A program made the position numbers and the translations under genes. A stretch of DNA of 64,000 bases from Larix kaempferi (taxonomy: Eukaryota; Streptophyta; Pinopsida; Pinales; Pinaceae), in NCBI GenBank assembly GCA_027924585.1, contig BSBM01000186.1:1426001-1490000 (forward strand), in the 5' to 3' direction. Positions 45,276 to 55,105 of this stretch are shown piece after piece (within the stretch, counting starts at the first letter, position 1; every line of letters begins with the position of its first letter). The notes beneath the pieces were generated by a model that ran no database searches, had not been told where the DNA came from, and worked only from the letters and a program-made list of their open reading frames with translations.

Positions 45276-45614
45276 TCAATCTATTGGATTCCCAATGATC
45301 TTCCTTCTCTTCTTCTGTGGGAGATGCATGCAGATGAACTGAATCTCAGATTCTTCTTCACTACCGCTTCTTTCATTAGGAACACCTGCATCAAAAGGTG
45401 GTGACATAGGCACTTGATATAGAAGAGGCTGAAGTTCTTTCTTTTCAAAAAATCTGACCGTAGCTCTTTGAATTGCCTGCATATTGTTCACAATATAACG
45501 GTCATAAGGAAAAATTATCAAAATTAACCAAGAAGAATCTGCTATTACAGTATGTCGAACAACTAATTTCCCATGTTGAAGCCTGTGTTTAATAGAGAAC
45601 AACAAAGATTCCAT
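45276..45614 (-). pseudogene. ORF remnant in Tat-E LTR region, unknown product
   Basis: A 112-codon minus-strand frame with protein-like composition (HRLQHGKLVVRHTVI, IQRATVRFFEKKELQ, then an acidic SGSEEESEI and a basic KKRRKIIG). The frame continues past the TGA for about 60 further readable codons to about 45110. It is in the sense of Tat-E and in the place where Tat-A and Tat-B carry their LTR ORF. I see no convincing sequence match to their N-domain, so homology is unproven. Confidence 0.45.
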
Positions 45615-45954
45615 AAATGACTGAGCTTAATGAATTGCCATGATTAAAACCGTATGGTATGGAACTTACAACTAAATTAAGACAAGATAAATTCACAATA
45701 ATTCATGTATGATTCAACATCAAATCTCAGCACTCGATCAGCTACGAGTTAGTTGAATCAATGATTATCAATTTTTGCTTGGGCACAGGTGAAAATCACT
45801 GTTTTAAAACCTAATTGAAAACCTAGAAATGACAAAGAAAGATGGGATACAGATGATTATTCAAAATAAAAATAATTCAATATCAACTGCAAGATCAACC
45901 TAAATCAACGGTCAAGATTAAAACATGCAAGCTGTGGAGGACAAATGCGGAATA

Positions 45955-46235
45955 TTTATTTTGGACAAACACGTAATCTTTCCACAATCCGCAATCTACT
46001 TTGTGGGATGCGGGATCGTGAACGATGTGTATTGGACACATGACGTTTCCGCAATCCGCAATCCGCAATCCGCATTTGCGGGTTGCTATTTGCGGAAAAA
46101 CAACACGCAAAATATTTACAAGGCACTTCCCGCAATCCATAATTGTGGATAGCGGGTTGTGGGAAACAAGAATTTGCAACTGAAAACCAATTTTTTCGCA
46201 ATCCGCATTGCAGGTTGTGGGATTGTGGAATTGCG
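45955..46235. repeat. Cluster of CCGCAATCC / GGATTGCGG inverted repeats
   Basis: Short units CCGCAATCC, with variants, occur many times (three in tandem at about 46049-46074), mixed with the complementary GCGGGTTGTGGG and GGATTGTGG units. The segment could fold into several alternative stems. Frames of 75-94 codons on both strands here come from the repeat. Confidence 0.7.
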
Positions 46236-47819
46236 GAGGTACTAACCTTTTTTTAAAAACCTGTCATTCTGCAATTCACAAAAAAAACACAAAATTAATG
46301 AAATTTGAAAAGAAAAACACTAACTTAATCAAATCAAAGCAAAGCCATGAAAGCATGACAAAAAATCCCAAAATGACCATGGAATTTTAATCGTTTTTTG
46401 TTGCATATAAAAATTTGGGGCTCGCACGTTTTATTAAAACATGGGATCTATTGTACCTACAACAAATGGTGACTGGCTGCTATCAACCAGTTATCTCTGA
46501 AAATGAAATCTGTAATTACAAGGAAGACATGTCAACTAACTTGATATTTTAACCTATAATTTACAAAATGTTCCCATGAAACACAATCAGAATAGAAATG
46601 TTAGTCATATGATTTATATATCCGCATCCAAAACCATTTAATGATGATGTTCATATGACAAAGCAGTCTCAGAAGTAAACAAGAATCCTTTACCATTATG
46701 CAGTCATGGGAAGGCAGTTTATGATGAGCCTTAGAACAAACCTAGAGCCATTCTAGGTTACCAAATCTTGAATCACCTCTACTTTATTACTTATTTACTT
46801 ATGTAAGGAAAACATATTACTCACAACATATATATTTTCTTTTCCTTTTTTTTTTTAAGAAGACTAAAAATGTACAAACAAGGCCATTGCTCTGACTTGG
46901 TGATCAGATATTGGCAACACCATTCATAGACCTGATCTGGAAAGTAAACAAGCTAGCTCGGTAAAGAGACTCCTTGTCTTTTAGCTTTTGACACTAAAAT
47001 CAATTACCATAGCTTGGTGACCATAAGTGGTAATTACACTCCAGAATCAGACCCATGATCATGGTAGGGATGAGTTGTAATAAGACCCCCCTTGTCCTTA
47101 TATACAACAAACTATATTTCAAAGGAAAACAAAGTTTATTAGTGCATAGATTACAAGACACTACTATGGCTTGGTAACCATGTAACAGTAGTGTTACTCA
47201 CCGATGTTTTGCAGATCATGAATGGATCGACCTGTGATAGGATCTTCCACCTTTTAGTAGCGGGCGAAATTCAACTCCCATGTTTAGTATCTTGATGTGG
47301 AGATGTCATTCCACTTAAAAATATATGAACATAATGGGATGGCTTGTGATAAGACCCCCCATCTTGTAAACTATAATTATTAAGATGAATGATTTTAAAG
47401 GTGATCAGAATGGGATCCAGAATGGGTAAGGCTGACAGAGCTATGAATATATGCTTCCATTCACTAATGAAACATAAGGCAAGAAAACTAATTGCTTCCT
47501 CAACTTCAATTAACCAAGAAAACATCCATAAAGATACTGATTAAGGTGGGGAGGTATCAATCAAGGCTTTGCAAATTATGACTGTTTTGATTTCATAGAA
47601 AACATTTTCAACTACAAGCTAAGAGGAATAAAAGCTGACATTATTTACCTTAAAAAATTAGACTCAAATTATCTTGAGACATGCTGATCAACCACCTTCA
47701 CCAAAAGGTGCAAGCATTATTCAAAAATGAAACCCATGTATAAAAGAAAAATCAAAATGAAAATAAATCAGATAAAACAAACAAACCACACTTTATGTAC
47801 AGTAAGTGAATATGCTAAA

Positions 47820-47959
47820 TCAAACAAAGTACTTCTTGAGCAATTACACATTGACTAGGTAGGTGTCTATGATACCCTCCAGAGTTTGCAACCGGACAGT
47901 ACTAGGACCAATCTTTTCTATAACAATGAATGGTCCTAGCCACATGCATTGGAACTTAG
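47820..47959 (-). pseudogene. Tat-E integrase C-terminus
   Basis: It reads WLGPFIVIEKIGPSTVRLQ, the GPF-type module that aligns with FGPFLIAKVLENNTFILQ in Tat-A, then a degenerate end to a TGA at 47820-47822. The upstream part of the same frame lies beyond Copia-F at 55106. Confidence 0.85.
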
Positions 47960-48610
47960 TGTTGATGTATATGTAACTTCGGAATGTATTTCACATATAT
48001 GTATATTGTATTCCTATAGAGATGGTATTATTCCTCTATAAGGAAGTGTCGTCATTTATATTGTAAGTGTCGTAACTTATACTTGATGGGTTATTAGACC
48101 ACCTTATTTGGGGTCGGCCCTGTATAAGTCATGTGGGTCAAAGGGTTATTAGACCACCCTATTGGGGGTCGGCCATGTGGGTCAAAGGGTTATTAGACCA
48201 CCCTATTTGGGGGTCGGCCCACTCAGCATTATGTTATGTGGTTAAGTTCGAGCCGACATGAGTTAGGTAAAAAGGCAAGTCAAGTCAAGTATAAATAGAG
48301 TGCGGGAGGCACTCTATTTACTCACTCACTTCTCACACATGCACTCAAGGAGGAGTGGCGCATTTATGGAGGAGGAGGATTTGCTGCTAGGTTGTGTCTA
48401 TCTCTTATGGTTGGTTGTATCATTTCTCTATCTATCTCTGAGGAAGTTATTGGGGTTTTTCACCTTTATGGTTTTCCCCAAGTAAATCTTTGTGTCTCTT
48501 GTGTGCTTGCATTATTGTCTCCATGATTGATATGCTGTAGATATGCTGTACATGTTGTTCTCTCAGTTAAGATCCTAGATCAGATTGAAGTAAATTCTGA
48601 AAATCTAACA
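47960..48610 (+). repeat. 5' LTR of Copia-F (651 bp)
   Basis: It spans TGTTGATGTATATG to AAATCTAACA. It contains three near-copies of GGGTTATTAGACCACC with GGGGTCGGCC (48088-48225), a TATA box TATAAATAG at 48290-48298, and a start region CTCACTCACTTC about 25-35 bases later. The U3 triplication may be a promoter repeat. Confidence 0.95.
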
Positions 48611-48622
48611 TGGTATCAGAGC
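48611..48622 (+). other. Primer binding site (tRNA-iMet) of Copia-F
   Basis: TGGTATCAGAGC follows the 5' LTR with no gap, the standard copia primer site. Confidence 0.95.
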
Positions 48623-48960
48623 TAGCCTGAAAGAAGGCATGATATGGCATGTATGACACTTGTTGCACTTACGATGCTAGGGCTTGATATAGCAAAAACC
48701 AGTCATCGTAGCACTTTCGCTATAAATCCGTTTTGGAAAAGTTTTCGGATCTGAAATTGTTACAGGACGCAGCTAAGATCTCCAGGTATCTTGTGTCCAA
48801 AGGACAACCTCTAGTTCGTTGTACTTTGTGATTTATGATCTGTACAATATAGGGTTTCTGCATCTTCTAGATCTGAGTCAAAATCAGGTGACCTTGGGAA
48901 AAAGGTCATATCTTGGGCTAGGAAGCTCCAAATGAAATTTCGTAAAAAGTGACAGGTAGT

Positions 48961-49320
48961 AAACAGTCTGAACTATCTCAGAAAACTTTTTCAGAGGCCG
49001 AAGTTAAAACAGTGACACGTGGCACGCCGTACAAGTTTGCTCTCCTGTTTTATCCCAAAACAAGTCACGTTGCGACATTTGGCATAACTCTCTCTCAGAG
49101 AATCCAATTGAGGTCAGACCTGTCAGGATGGAAAGATAACAAGCCGAGATATCTCAAAAAAAACTTTTTCAGAGGCCAAAGTTGAAACAGTGACACGTGG
49201 CACACCGTACAAGTTCGCTCTTCTGTTTTATCCCAAAACAGGTCACGTTACGACATTTGGCATAACTCTCTCTCAGAAAATCCAATTGAGGTCAGACCTG
49301 TCAGGATGGAAAGCTAACAG
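48961..49320 (+). repeat. 177-bp tandem duplication in Copia-F leader
   Basis: Two copies run from the CTCAGAAAACTTTTTCAGAGG region through GACACGTGGCAC and AGGTCAGACCTGTCAGG. They start near 48967 and 49144 and are about 95 percent alike. A looser repeat with GAGACCACGG follows at about 49487 and 49650. This leader is untranslated as far as I can see. Confidence 0.8.
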
Positions 49321-49961
49321 GTCAGGCTATCTCAGGAAACTTTTTCAGACCCTGTGGATCAAAAATTTCGGAGTTACACCAGAAACAATCAGGTACATAT
49401 TTCTGTCAAAACAGAATTATTTTTTGGTACCTTCATTCATGGCTTCCGGAATTTAGGGCTTTGAAGAAAGTTGGAATTTTTGTAATCGGAGACCACGGAT
49501 GAATGCTACTCATCAAAATAAAAATTTAGAGACCAAAATCAGAATTTTTGGTTGGGCAGAAGGCCGGGCTTGATCAGACCCTAGTTCGGGACTTTGATCA
49601 GGAAAGTGGAAAATTAGGGCTTCTGTAAAAATGGGAATTTTTGAAATCTGAGACCACGGCTGGAAGATCCTCAGAAAAATAGAAGCTTAGAGCTTTGGAT
49701 CAAACCTTTTGATTGGGAAAAAGAGTGGGATTCATCAAACCCCAGTTCAAGGTCACGTCCAGTGAATCCGGAAGTTTCAAAGGCAAAATTGAGGAGTGAA
49801 ACTTTGCAGTTTTCAAATTATGAATATACCAATTTGATCAGCTCATCAAGGCGCATATTTCTATCCTTTCGGAAGTTTGAAATTCAAAGTTTGAATTTTT
49901 GGGGTTTCTCTGACAAACCCATATCCAGCTCCAGGTCCAGTTCTTGCACATCAAGTGGATT

Positions 49962-51660
49962 GGGTTAATCCTAGAAGAAGATGGATTGGTCACCTACATA
50001 GGTGAAGAAGTTCCTGTTTCAGAGGGAGATGAGGCTAAGGCCTTACATGAGAAGATTACAAGCGATCTCGACAGGTATGACTCATCGAGGTATGTTTTGA
50101 TATTTGTCCATGATTAAGTTTATGGTATGTTTGTCTTCATGTTATTACAGTTGAGTACAATTTTGTTTTTAGATTTGTCGTATCACCTTAACAAAATTAT
50201 GAATGCATGATAGAAGATATTCATTGGTTAGGGTGTTGACACTTATGATTGTACTAATGCATTATGGTGTTGTTTGAGGTTTATGTTGTCTACTAACATG
50301 AAAGGTACACCAAGAAAGACAAATCATGTTCTGGTCCAAGAACATATGATCATGATAACATGAGGACAAAGATTCATGCTTTGTCATGGATCTCACAGAA
50401 GATCCATTTACGAGGTATGTATAACTTGATTTTATAATGGCTAACCTATGAGATATGCAGGTTACTAGCACAAGTCATTGAAGAAGAAGAAGACATCATG
50501 TGAGTATGTTAGACATAAATAGCTAGCATGCTAATCCAGGTATGTTTTTCCTATATCAAGATAGAATCCTACCTTGTGTTAGGATCTTATACTGTTGTTG
50601 ATAATGATTATTCATGAAGAGTCATAAGTTTGAATAATCATGATTGTATGCATATTATGTTTCTTACCATAATTGATGATATGACTAACCAGAAGAATCA
50701 TGATGGTATAGGTTTGAATAATCACGGGTTTTATGCATTTTATATCTCTTATCTTGATTGATGATTCAAATAACCTGAAGAGTCATAGGTTTGAGTAATT
50801 ACAGGTTTAGACATGTTATGTTTCTTATGATTTGACTAACCTTAAGAATTCCACATAAACCTTGAATGGTAATGCTTATTATTTTCTGTTTGAAATGATC
50901 ATGACTATACATGCTTGAGATTATTGTGTTTTAATAGTATACTAATGAATGTATGATTTTATATATCATGATACTAATAAGCATGCATAGGAACCAAGGA
51001 TGAATATGAGTTTAAGAACAGGTAATCTAGGAAGCAAAGATCAAGAGGGAGCACACTCCAGTTGTTCCTGCAAGAAAGCAAAGGAACACACTTCAGTAGT
51101 TTCTGCAAGGATGCAAATATTCAGAGGAAGTTGACCATCTTTCCACAACAGAAAGGTGTAGAAGAAGCTACTTCAGATTAGGACTCCAGCAGCTCCTGCA
51201 AGGAAGCAAAGACTCAGAGGGAGTCCACCCAATGAACAAACAAAGATAAGTATTTTAATCATCATTTCTTGCATACTTGTTTGTTTAAATAATACTGTTC
51301 AATAATGTATACAGTGATGTTCCTAGAATTAGGTTGTGTATTATGCATATTAGAATAGTTGCATTGATGAACAGTATACTACTAATATACATGGGTAAGT
51401 GGCCTATGGCACTGTACAACATTCCATTGCTACTTATCTAGAATGAAACCTCTTTGCTGACATGTTCGGAGTTGTGCACACTCTTAACAATGTTCTGGTA
51501 GAGATAGGAAGGCATCTAGAAAGTTACGGGATATGGAGAAATGTTGTATTGAAGCATTGGCTAAGATAATTGCATGACTGTATGGCATATTTCTTTATGT
51601 GTAAGAATTTGTTCTGAAAACTATAAGATGTTTTCTAATCATGCAATTTAACTTGTTGTG
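49962..51660 (+). other. Exon-like blocks separated by intron-like sequence in Copia-F
   Basis: A short coding-looking piece at 49965-50090 (EEDGLVTYIGEEVP, EGDEAKALHEK) resembles the start of a copia gag. It is followed by repeated AG/GTATG donor-like sites (50072, 50087, 50413, 50540) and acceptor-like ...CAG or ...TAG ends (about 50150, 50460, 50990, 51664). A three-fold degenerate repeat with CTCCTGCAAGGAAGCAAAG lies at 51050-51220. No continuous ORF is present. This could be decayed gag plus captured spliced-gene pieces, or chance. Confidence 0.35.
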
Positions 51661-51664
51661 TAGG

Positions 51665-52837
51665 AAAGATCATATGCCATCTCCTACAAAAGGACTACAA
51701 CATTTGTTCCAGCAAGAAAGATATCTATTGAAGATATTGAAGTTCCCAGGATCTGGGATGAAGAAATGGAATGCCATGATCCGTAGATCATGAAGAAGAT
51801 GTTTGGGATGCAGTCCCAAGACCTGACAGGGAGTCATATGTATGCAGATTGAAGAAATCCTTGTATGGCTTGAAGCAAGCTCCCAGAACTTGGTATGGTG
51901 AAGATAGATTGATTGCCGACACGCAGCGGAAGCTTACTACCGAGTTCGAGATGAAGAACTTGGGGATGATGCACTATTTGTTTTTGGCATGGAGGTGTGG
52001 CAAAGTGCAGATAGAATCTTCCTTGGACAAGGGAAGTATGCAGTAGAGATCCCAAAGAGGTTCGGGATGATGGATTGCAAGGCCATGGCCACACCTATGG
52101 CATCGAATCTGAAGCTTCTATGTGATGCTTCATCTGAGTCAGTTGATGTCTCTATGTATCGTCAGATGATTGGGTCCTTGATGTACCTGACGAACACGAG
52201 ACCAGACATTTGCTTTGCTGTGAACACATTGAGCCAGTTCCTGACGGATCCGAGAAGTGTTCACCTGGTTACTGTAAAGCATGTTCTGAGGTACCTGAAG
52301 GGTACAGTGGATTATGGGCTCAGGTATGAGGCGAATCAAAAGTTTAACCTGGAAGGTTATGTTGATTCAGATTGGGCTGGCAGTGCTGCAGACAGGAAGA
52401 GCACATCTGGGTGCTGCTTCAGTATGGGATCAGGTGTGATCTCTTGGTTTAGCAGGAAGCAGTCCTGCGTAGCACTGAGTACAGCTGAGGCAGAGTATGT
52501 TGCATCCTGTTCAGCTAGTTGTGAGGCAGTATGGCTACGGAAGCTACTGTCTGAGTTATTTGATCTCCCGTTGGAGGCTACTGGTATCTTCTGTGATAAC
52601 CAGAGTTGTGTGAAGCTGTCCGAGAACCCAGTGTTTCATGACAGGTCGAAACACATAGAGATCAAATATCACTATATCAGGGATATGGTGCAGAGAGGAG
52701 CTGTGAAGCTCCTGTATGTTGCGACGGACGAGCAGATTGCAGATGTGCTGATGAAGCCACTAGCCAGGGTGAAGTTCGAGTACTTCAGAGAGAGGCTTGG
52801 CGTGCTTCAGATCAAGGATACTTCAAGGAAGAAGTGA
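51665..52837 (+). pseudogene. Copia-F partial RT and intact RNase H
   Basis: A linker-like start (IEDIEVPRIWDEE, VWDAVPRPDRE) joins directly to VCRLKKSLYGLKQAPR, omitting the RT fingers. WYGEDRLIADTQ then joins TEFEMKNLG, omitting the segment that normally contains YVDD. A frameshift at about 51985 leads into a 282-codon frame (51989-52837) with intact RNase H: VDSDWAG, STAEAEY, FCDNQS, HIEIKYHYIRD and ADVLMKPLA, ending TGA 52835. RNase H acidic residues are all present. No polymerase activity can be expected from this copy. Confidence 0.9.
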
Positions 52838-52969
52838 TGGACACATTTCCTGAAGCCATTCCAAGCATGTTGGAAGGAGGATCCTTCACATGGCTGTGGA
52901 TGTAAGCGCTGGATGATGAGCATCAGGATGATGTTCTGGTTTCTGCTTGGATATGATCAGTTGGATCAT

Positions 52970-53560
52970 TTTATGTATGTATGTATGCATCATGTTGGAT
53001 GCTTGGACCATGTATCTGTATATGTATCAGGTGGATACATTGTATGATCAGGTGGATCATGTATGGTGATATGTATCATGTATTTGTATTTGTATCAGGT
53101 GGATACATTGATGATCATGAGGATCATGTATGATGATATGTATCAGGTAGATACTTGGTATGCATCAGGTAGATGCATTGATGATCAGGAGGATCATGTA
53201 TGATGATATGTATCATGTATTTGTATCAGGTGGATACATTGATGATCAGGAGGATCATGTATGATACTTGGTATGCATCAGGTAGATGCATTGATGATCA
53301 GGAGGATCATGTATGATGATATGTATCATGTATTTGTATCAGGTGGATACATTGATGATCAGGAGGATCATGTATGATACTTGGTATGCATCAGGTAGAT
53401 GCATTGATGATCAGGTGGATCATGCAGCAGGATGCTGCAGTGATGATCAGGATGATCATAGATGACGAGCTTCAGGATGTTGCTCCAGATGACATGCAGC
53501 AGGACGTTGCAGTGATGATGATCAGGATGATCATGGATACATCAGGATGATGTATGATGA
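52970..53560. repeat. Minisatellite array in Copia-F (about 24-60 bp units)
   Basis: Alternating units TATCAGGTGGATACATTG and TGATGATCAGGAGGATCATG are arranged in larger blocks of about 110-120 bp. They begin about 130 bp after the pol stop. They are unrelated in sequence to the Copia-1 arrays but occupy the same position. Confidence 0.9.
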
Positions 53561-53599
53561 GTATCAGGTTGATACTCTATGGCCGTGGATCAGGTTGTG

Positions 53600-54200
53600 C
53601 AGATGAGCATGTAATTCGTTGCCCTGGGAGATTTGCAGATGGTCTTTCGAGGTTTTGCCTATGGCATGTAATTCGGTGCCCTGGGACATCTGGCAAATGC
53701 TCTTTCGAGGTTTTGCTCTGGGAGGACATGTAATTCGTTGCCCTGGGAGATCTGCAGATAGTCTTTCGAGGTTTTTCCTATGGCATATAATAGCGCCCTG
53801 GGATATCTGGCAGATGCTCTTGCGAGGTTTTGTCCTATGGCATGTAATTCGTTTCCCTGGGAGATCCGATAGGTTGGGCTGTGTGCCCGTAATCAGTCCT
53901 GGGATACTCTTGTGAGGTTTTGCCATGACCACATGTAATTCGTTGCCCTGGGAGATTTCAGGTCGGAGTTGTGTACCCGTAACATCCTGAGATGCTCTTG
54001 CGAGGTTTTGTGGTGGACCACATGTAATTTGTGCCCTGGGAGATTTCAGGTCGGAGTTGTGTACCTGTAACATCCTGAGATGCTCTTGCGAGGTTTTGTG
54101 GTGGGGTCACATGTAATAGCGCCCTGGGAGATCCTACAGGTCGGAGTTGTGTACCCGTAACATCCTGGGATGCTCTTTCGAGGTTTTGTGACGCACGTAA
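53600..54200. repeat. Second minisatellite array in Copia-F (about 70-110 bp units)
   Basis: About seven units contain CATGTAATTCGTTGCCCTGGGAG and CTTTCGAGGTTTTG. Later units gain a GGTCGGAGTTGTGTACCCGTAA segment. A 169-codon minus-strand frame and a 98-codon plus-strand frame follow the repeat period and are not genes. Confidence 0.9.
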
Positions 54201-54440
54201 TAAGTCCTGAGGATTCCACAGTATGGCCAGTGATGACGAAGACCTGCAGGTGGTGGGCCTACATCCAGTATGAAAAAGGACTGGCTCTGTAGAACTTCCT
54301 ATGACGAGTAGATTCAGAGATTGATTGAGATAGCAGCAGCAGTGACGATGATGATGACTCAATGACGATTATCCAGTGACGATGATCCAGAGAAGATGAC
54401 TTGTGCTAGAAGAACTGTGCTGAGAAATACCTTCCTAGTT

Positions 54441-54449
54441 AAGAGGGAG
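54441..54449 (+). other. Polypurine tract of Copia-F
   Basis: AAGAGGGAG directly precedes the 3' LTR TGTTGATG, as in Copia-1. Confidence 0.9.
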
Positions 54450-55100
54450 TGTTGATGTATATGTAACTTCGGAATGTATTTCACATATATGTATATTGTA
54501 TTCCTATAGAGATGGTATTATTCCTCTATAAGGAAGTGTCGTCATTTATATTGTAAGTGTCGTAACTTATACTTGATGGGTTATTAGACCACCTTATTTG
54601 GGGTCGGCCCTGTATAAGTCATGTGGGTCAAAGGGTTATTAGACCACCCTATTGGGGGTCGGCCATGTGGGTCAAAGGGTTATTAGACCACCCTATTTGG
54701 GGGTCGGCCCACTCAGCATTATGTTATGTGGTTAAGTTCGAGCCGACATGAGTTAGGTAAAAAGGCAAGTCAAGTCAAGTATAAATAGAGTGCGGGAGGC
54801 ACTCTATTTACTCACTCACTTCTCACACATGCACTCAAGGAGGAGTGGCGCATTTATGGAGGAGGAGGATTTGCTGCTAGGTTGTGTCTATCTCTTATGG
54901 TTGGTTGTATCATTTCTCTATCTATCTCTGAAGAAGTTATTGGGGTTTTTCACCTTTATGGTTTTCCCCAAGTAAATCTTTGTGTCTCTTGTGTGCTTGC
55001 ATTATTGTCTCCATGATTGATATGCTGTAGATATGCTGTACATGTTGTTCTCTCAGTTAAGATCCTAGATCAGATTGAAGTAAATTCTGAAAATCTAACA
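54450..55100 (+). repeat. 3' LTR of Copia-F (651 bp)
   Basis: It is identical to 47960-48610 except for one G to A at 54932. It is followed by the CTTAG duplication. Confidence 0.95.
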
Positions 55101-55105
55101 CTTAG

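Larger units (their letters stand above)
45017..47819 (-). repeat. Tat-E 3' LTR and post-pol region, proximal part
   Basis: About 2.8 kb between the Tat-B insertion and the Tat-E pol stop. The exact LTR start is not found. Two similar blocks contain sense GGGGGGTCTTAT (about 47080-47095 and 47350-47365) and could mark an internal duplication or a polypurine tract. It contains the ORF remnant at 45276-45614 and the inverted-repeat cluster at 45955-46235. The rest is AT-rich with no recognisable gene. Confidence 0.5.
47960..55100 (+). mobile_element. Copia-F: young, internally deleted Ty1/copia element
   Basis: A 7141-bp element with 651-bp LTRs and a perfect CTTAG duplication (47955-47959 and 55101-55105), inserted in the Tat-E integrase. 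The LTRs differ at a single base (48442 G, 54932 A). The interior has a tRNA-iMet primer site, about 3.2 kb without an intact gene, a C-terminal RT and RNase H frame, two minisatellite arrays and a polypurine tract. Gag, protease, integrase and the RT YVDD segment are missing, so it could only move with enzymes from other copies. Confidence 0.95.

Noticed and set aside
48300-48485. 61-codon ORF in both Copia-F LTRs (also 54790-54975) as an LTR gene like that of Tat-A
   Set aside because: It is short, lies at the transcription start and R/U5 region, and shows no homology beyond the recent LTR duplication.
53564-54362. Minus-strand ORFs of 134 and 169 codons in Copia-F
   Set aside because: They are repetitive peptides generated by the 70-110 bp minisatellite, with no conservation argument.
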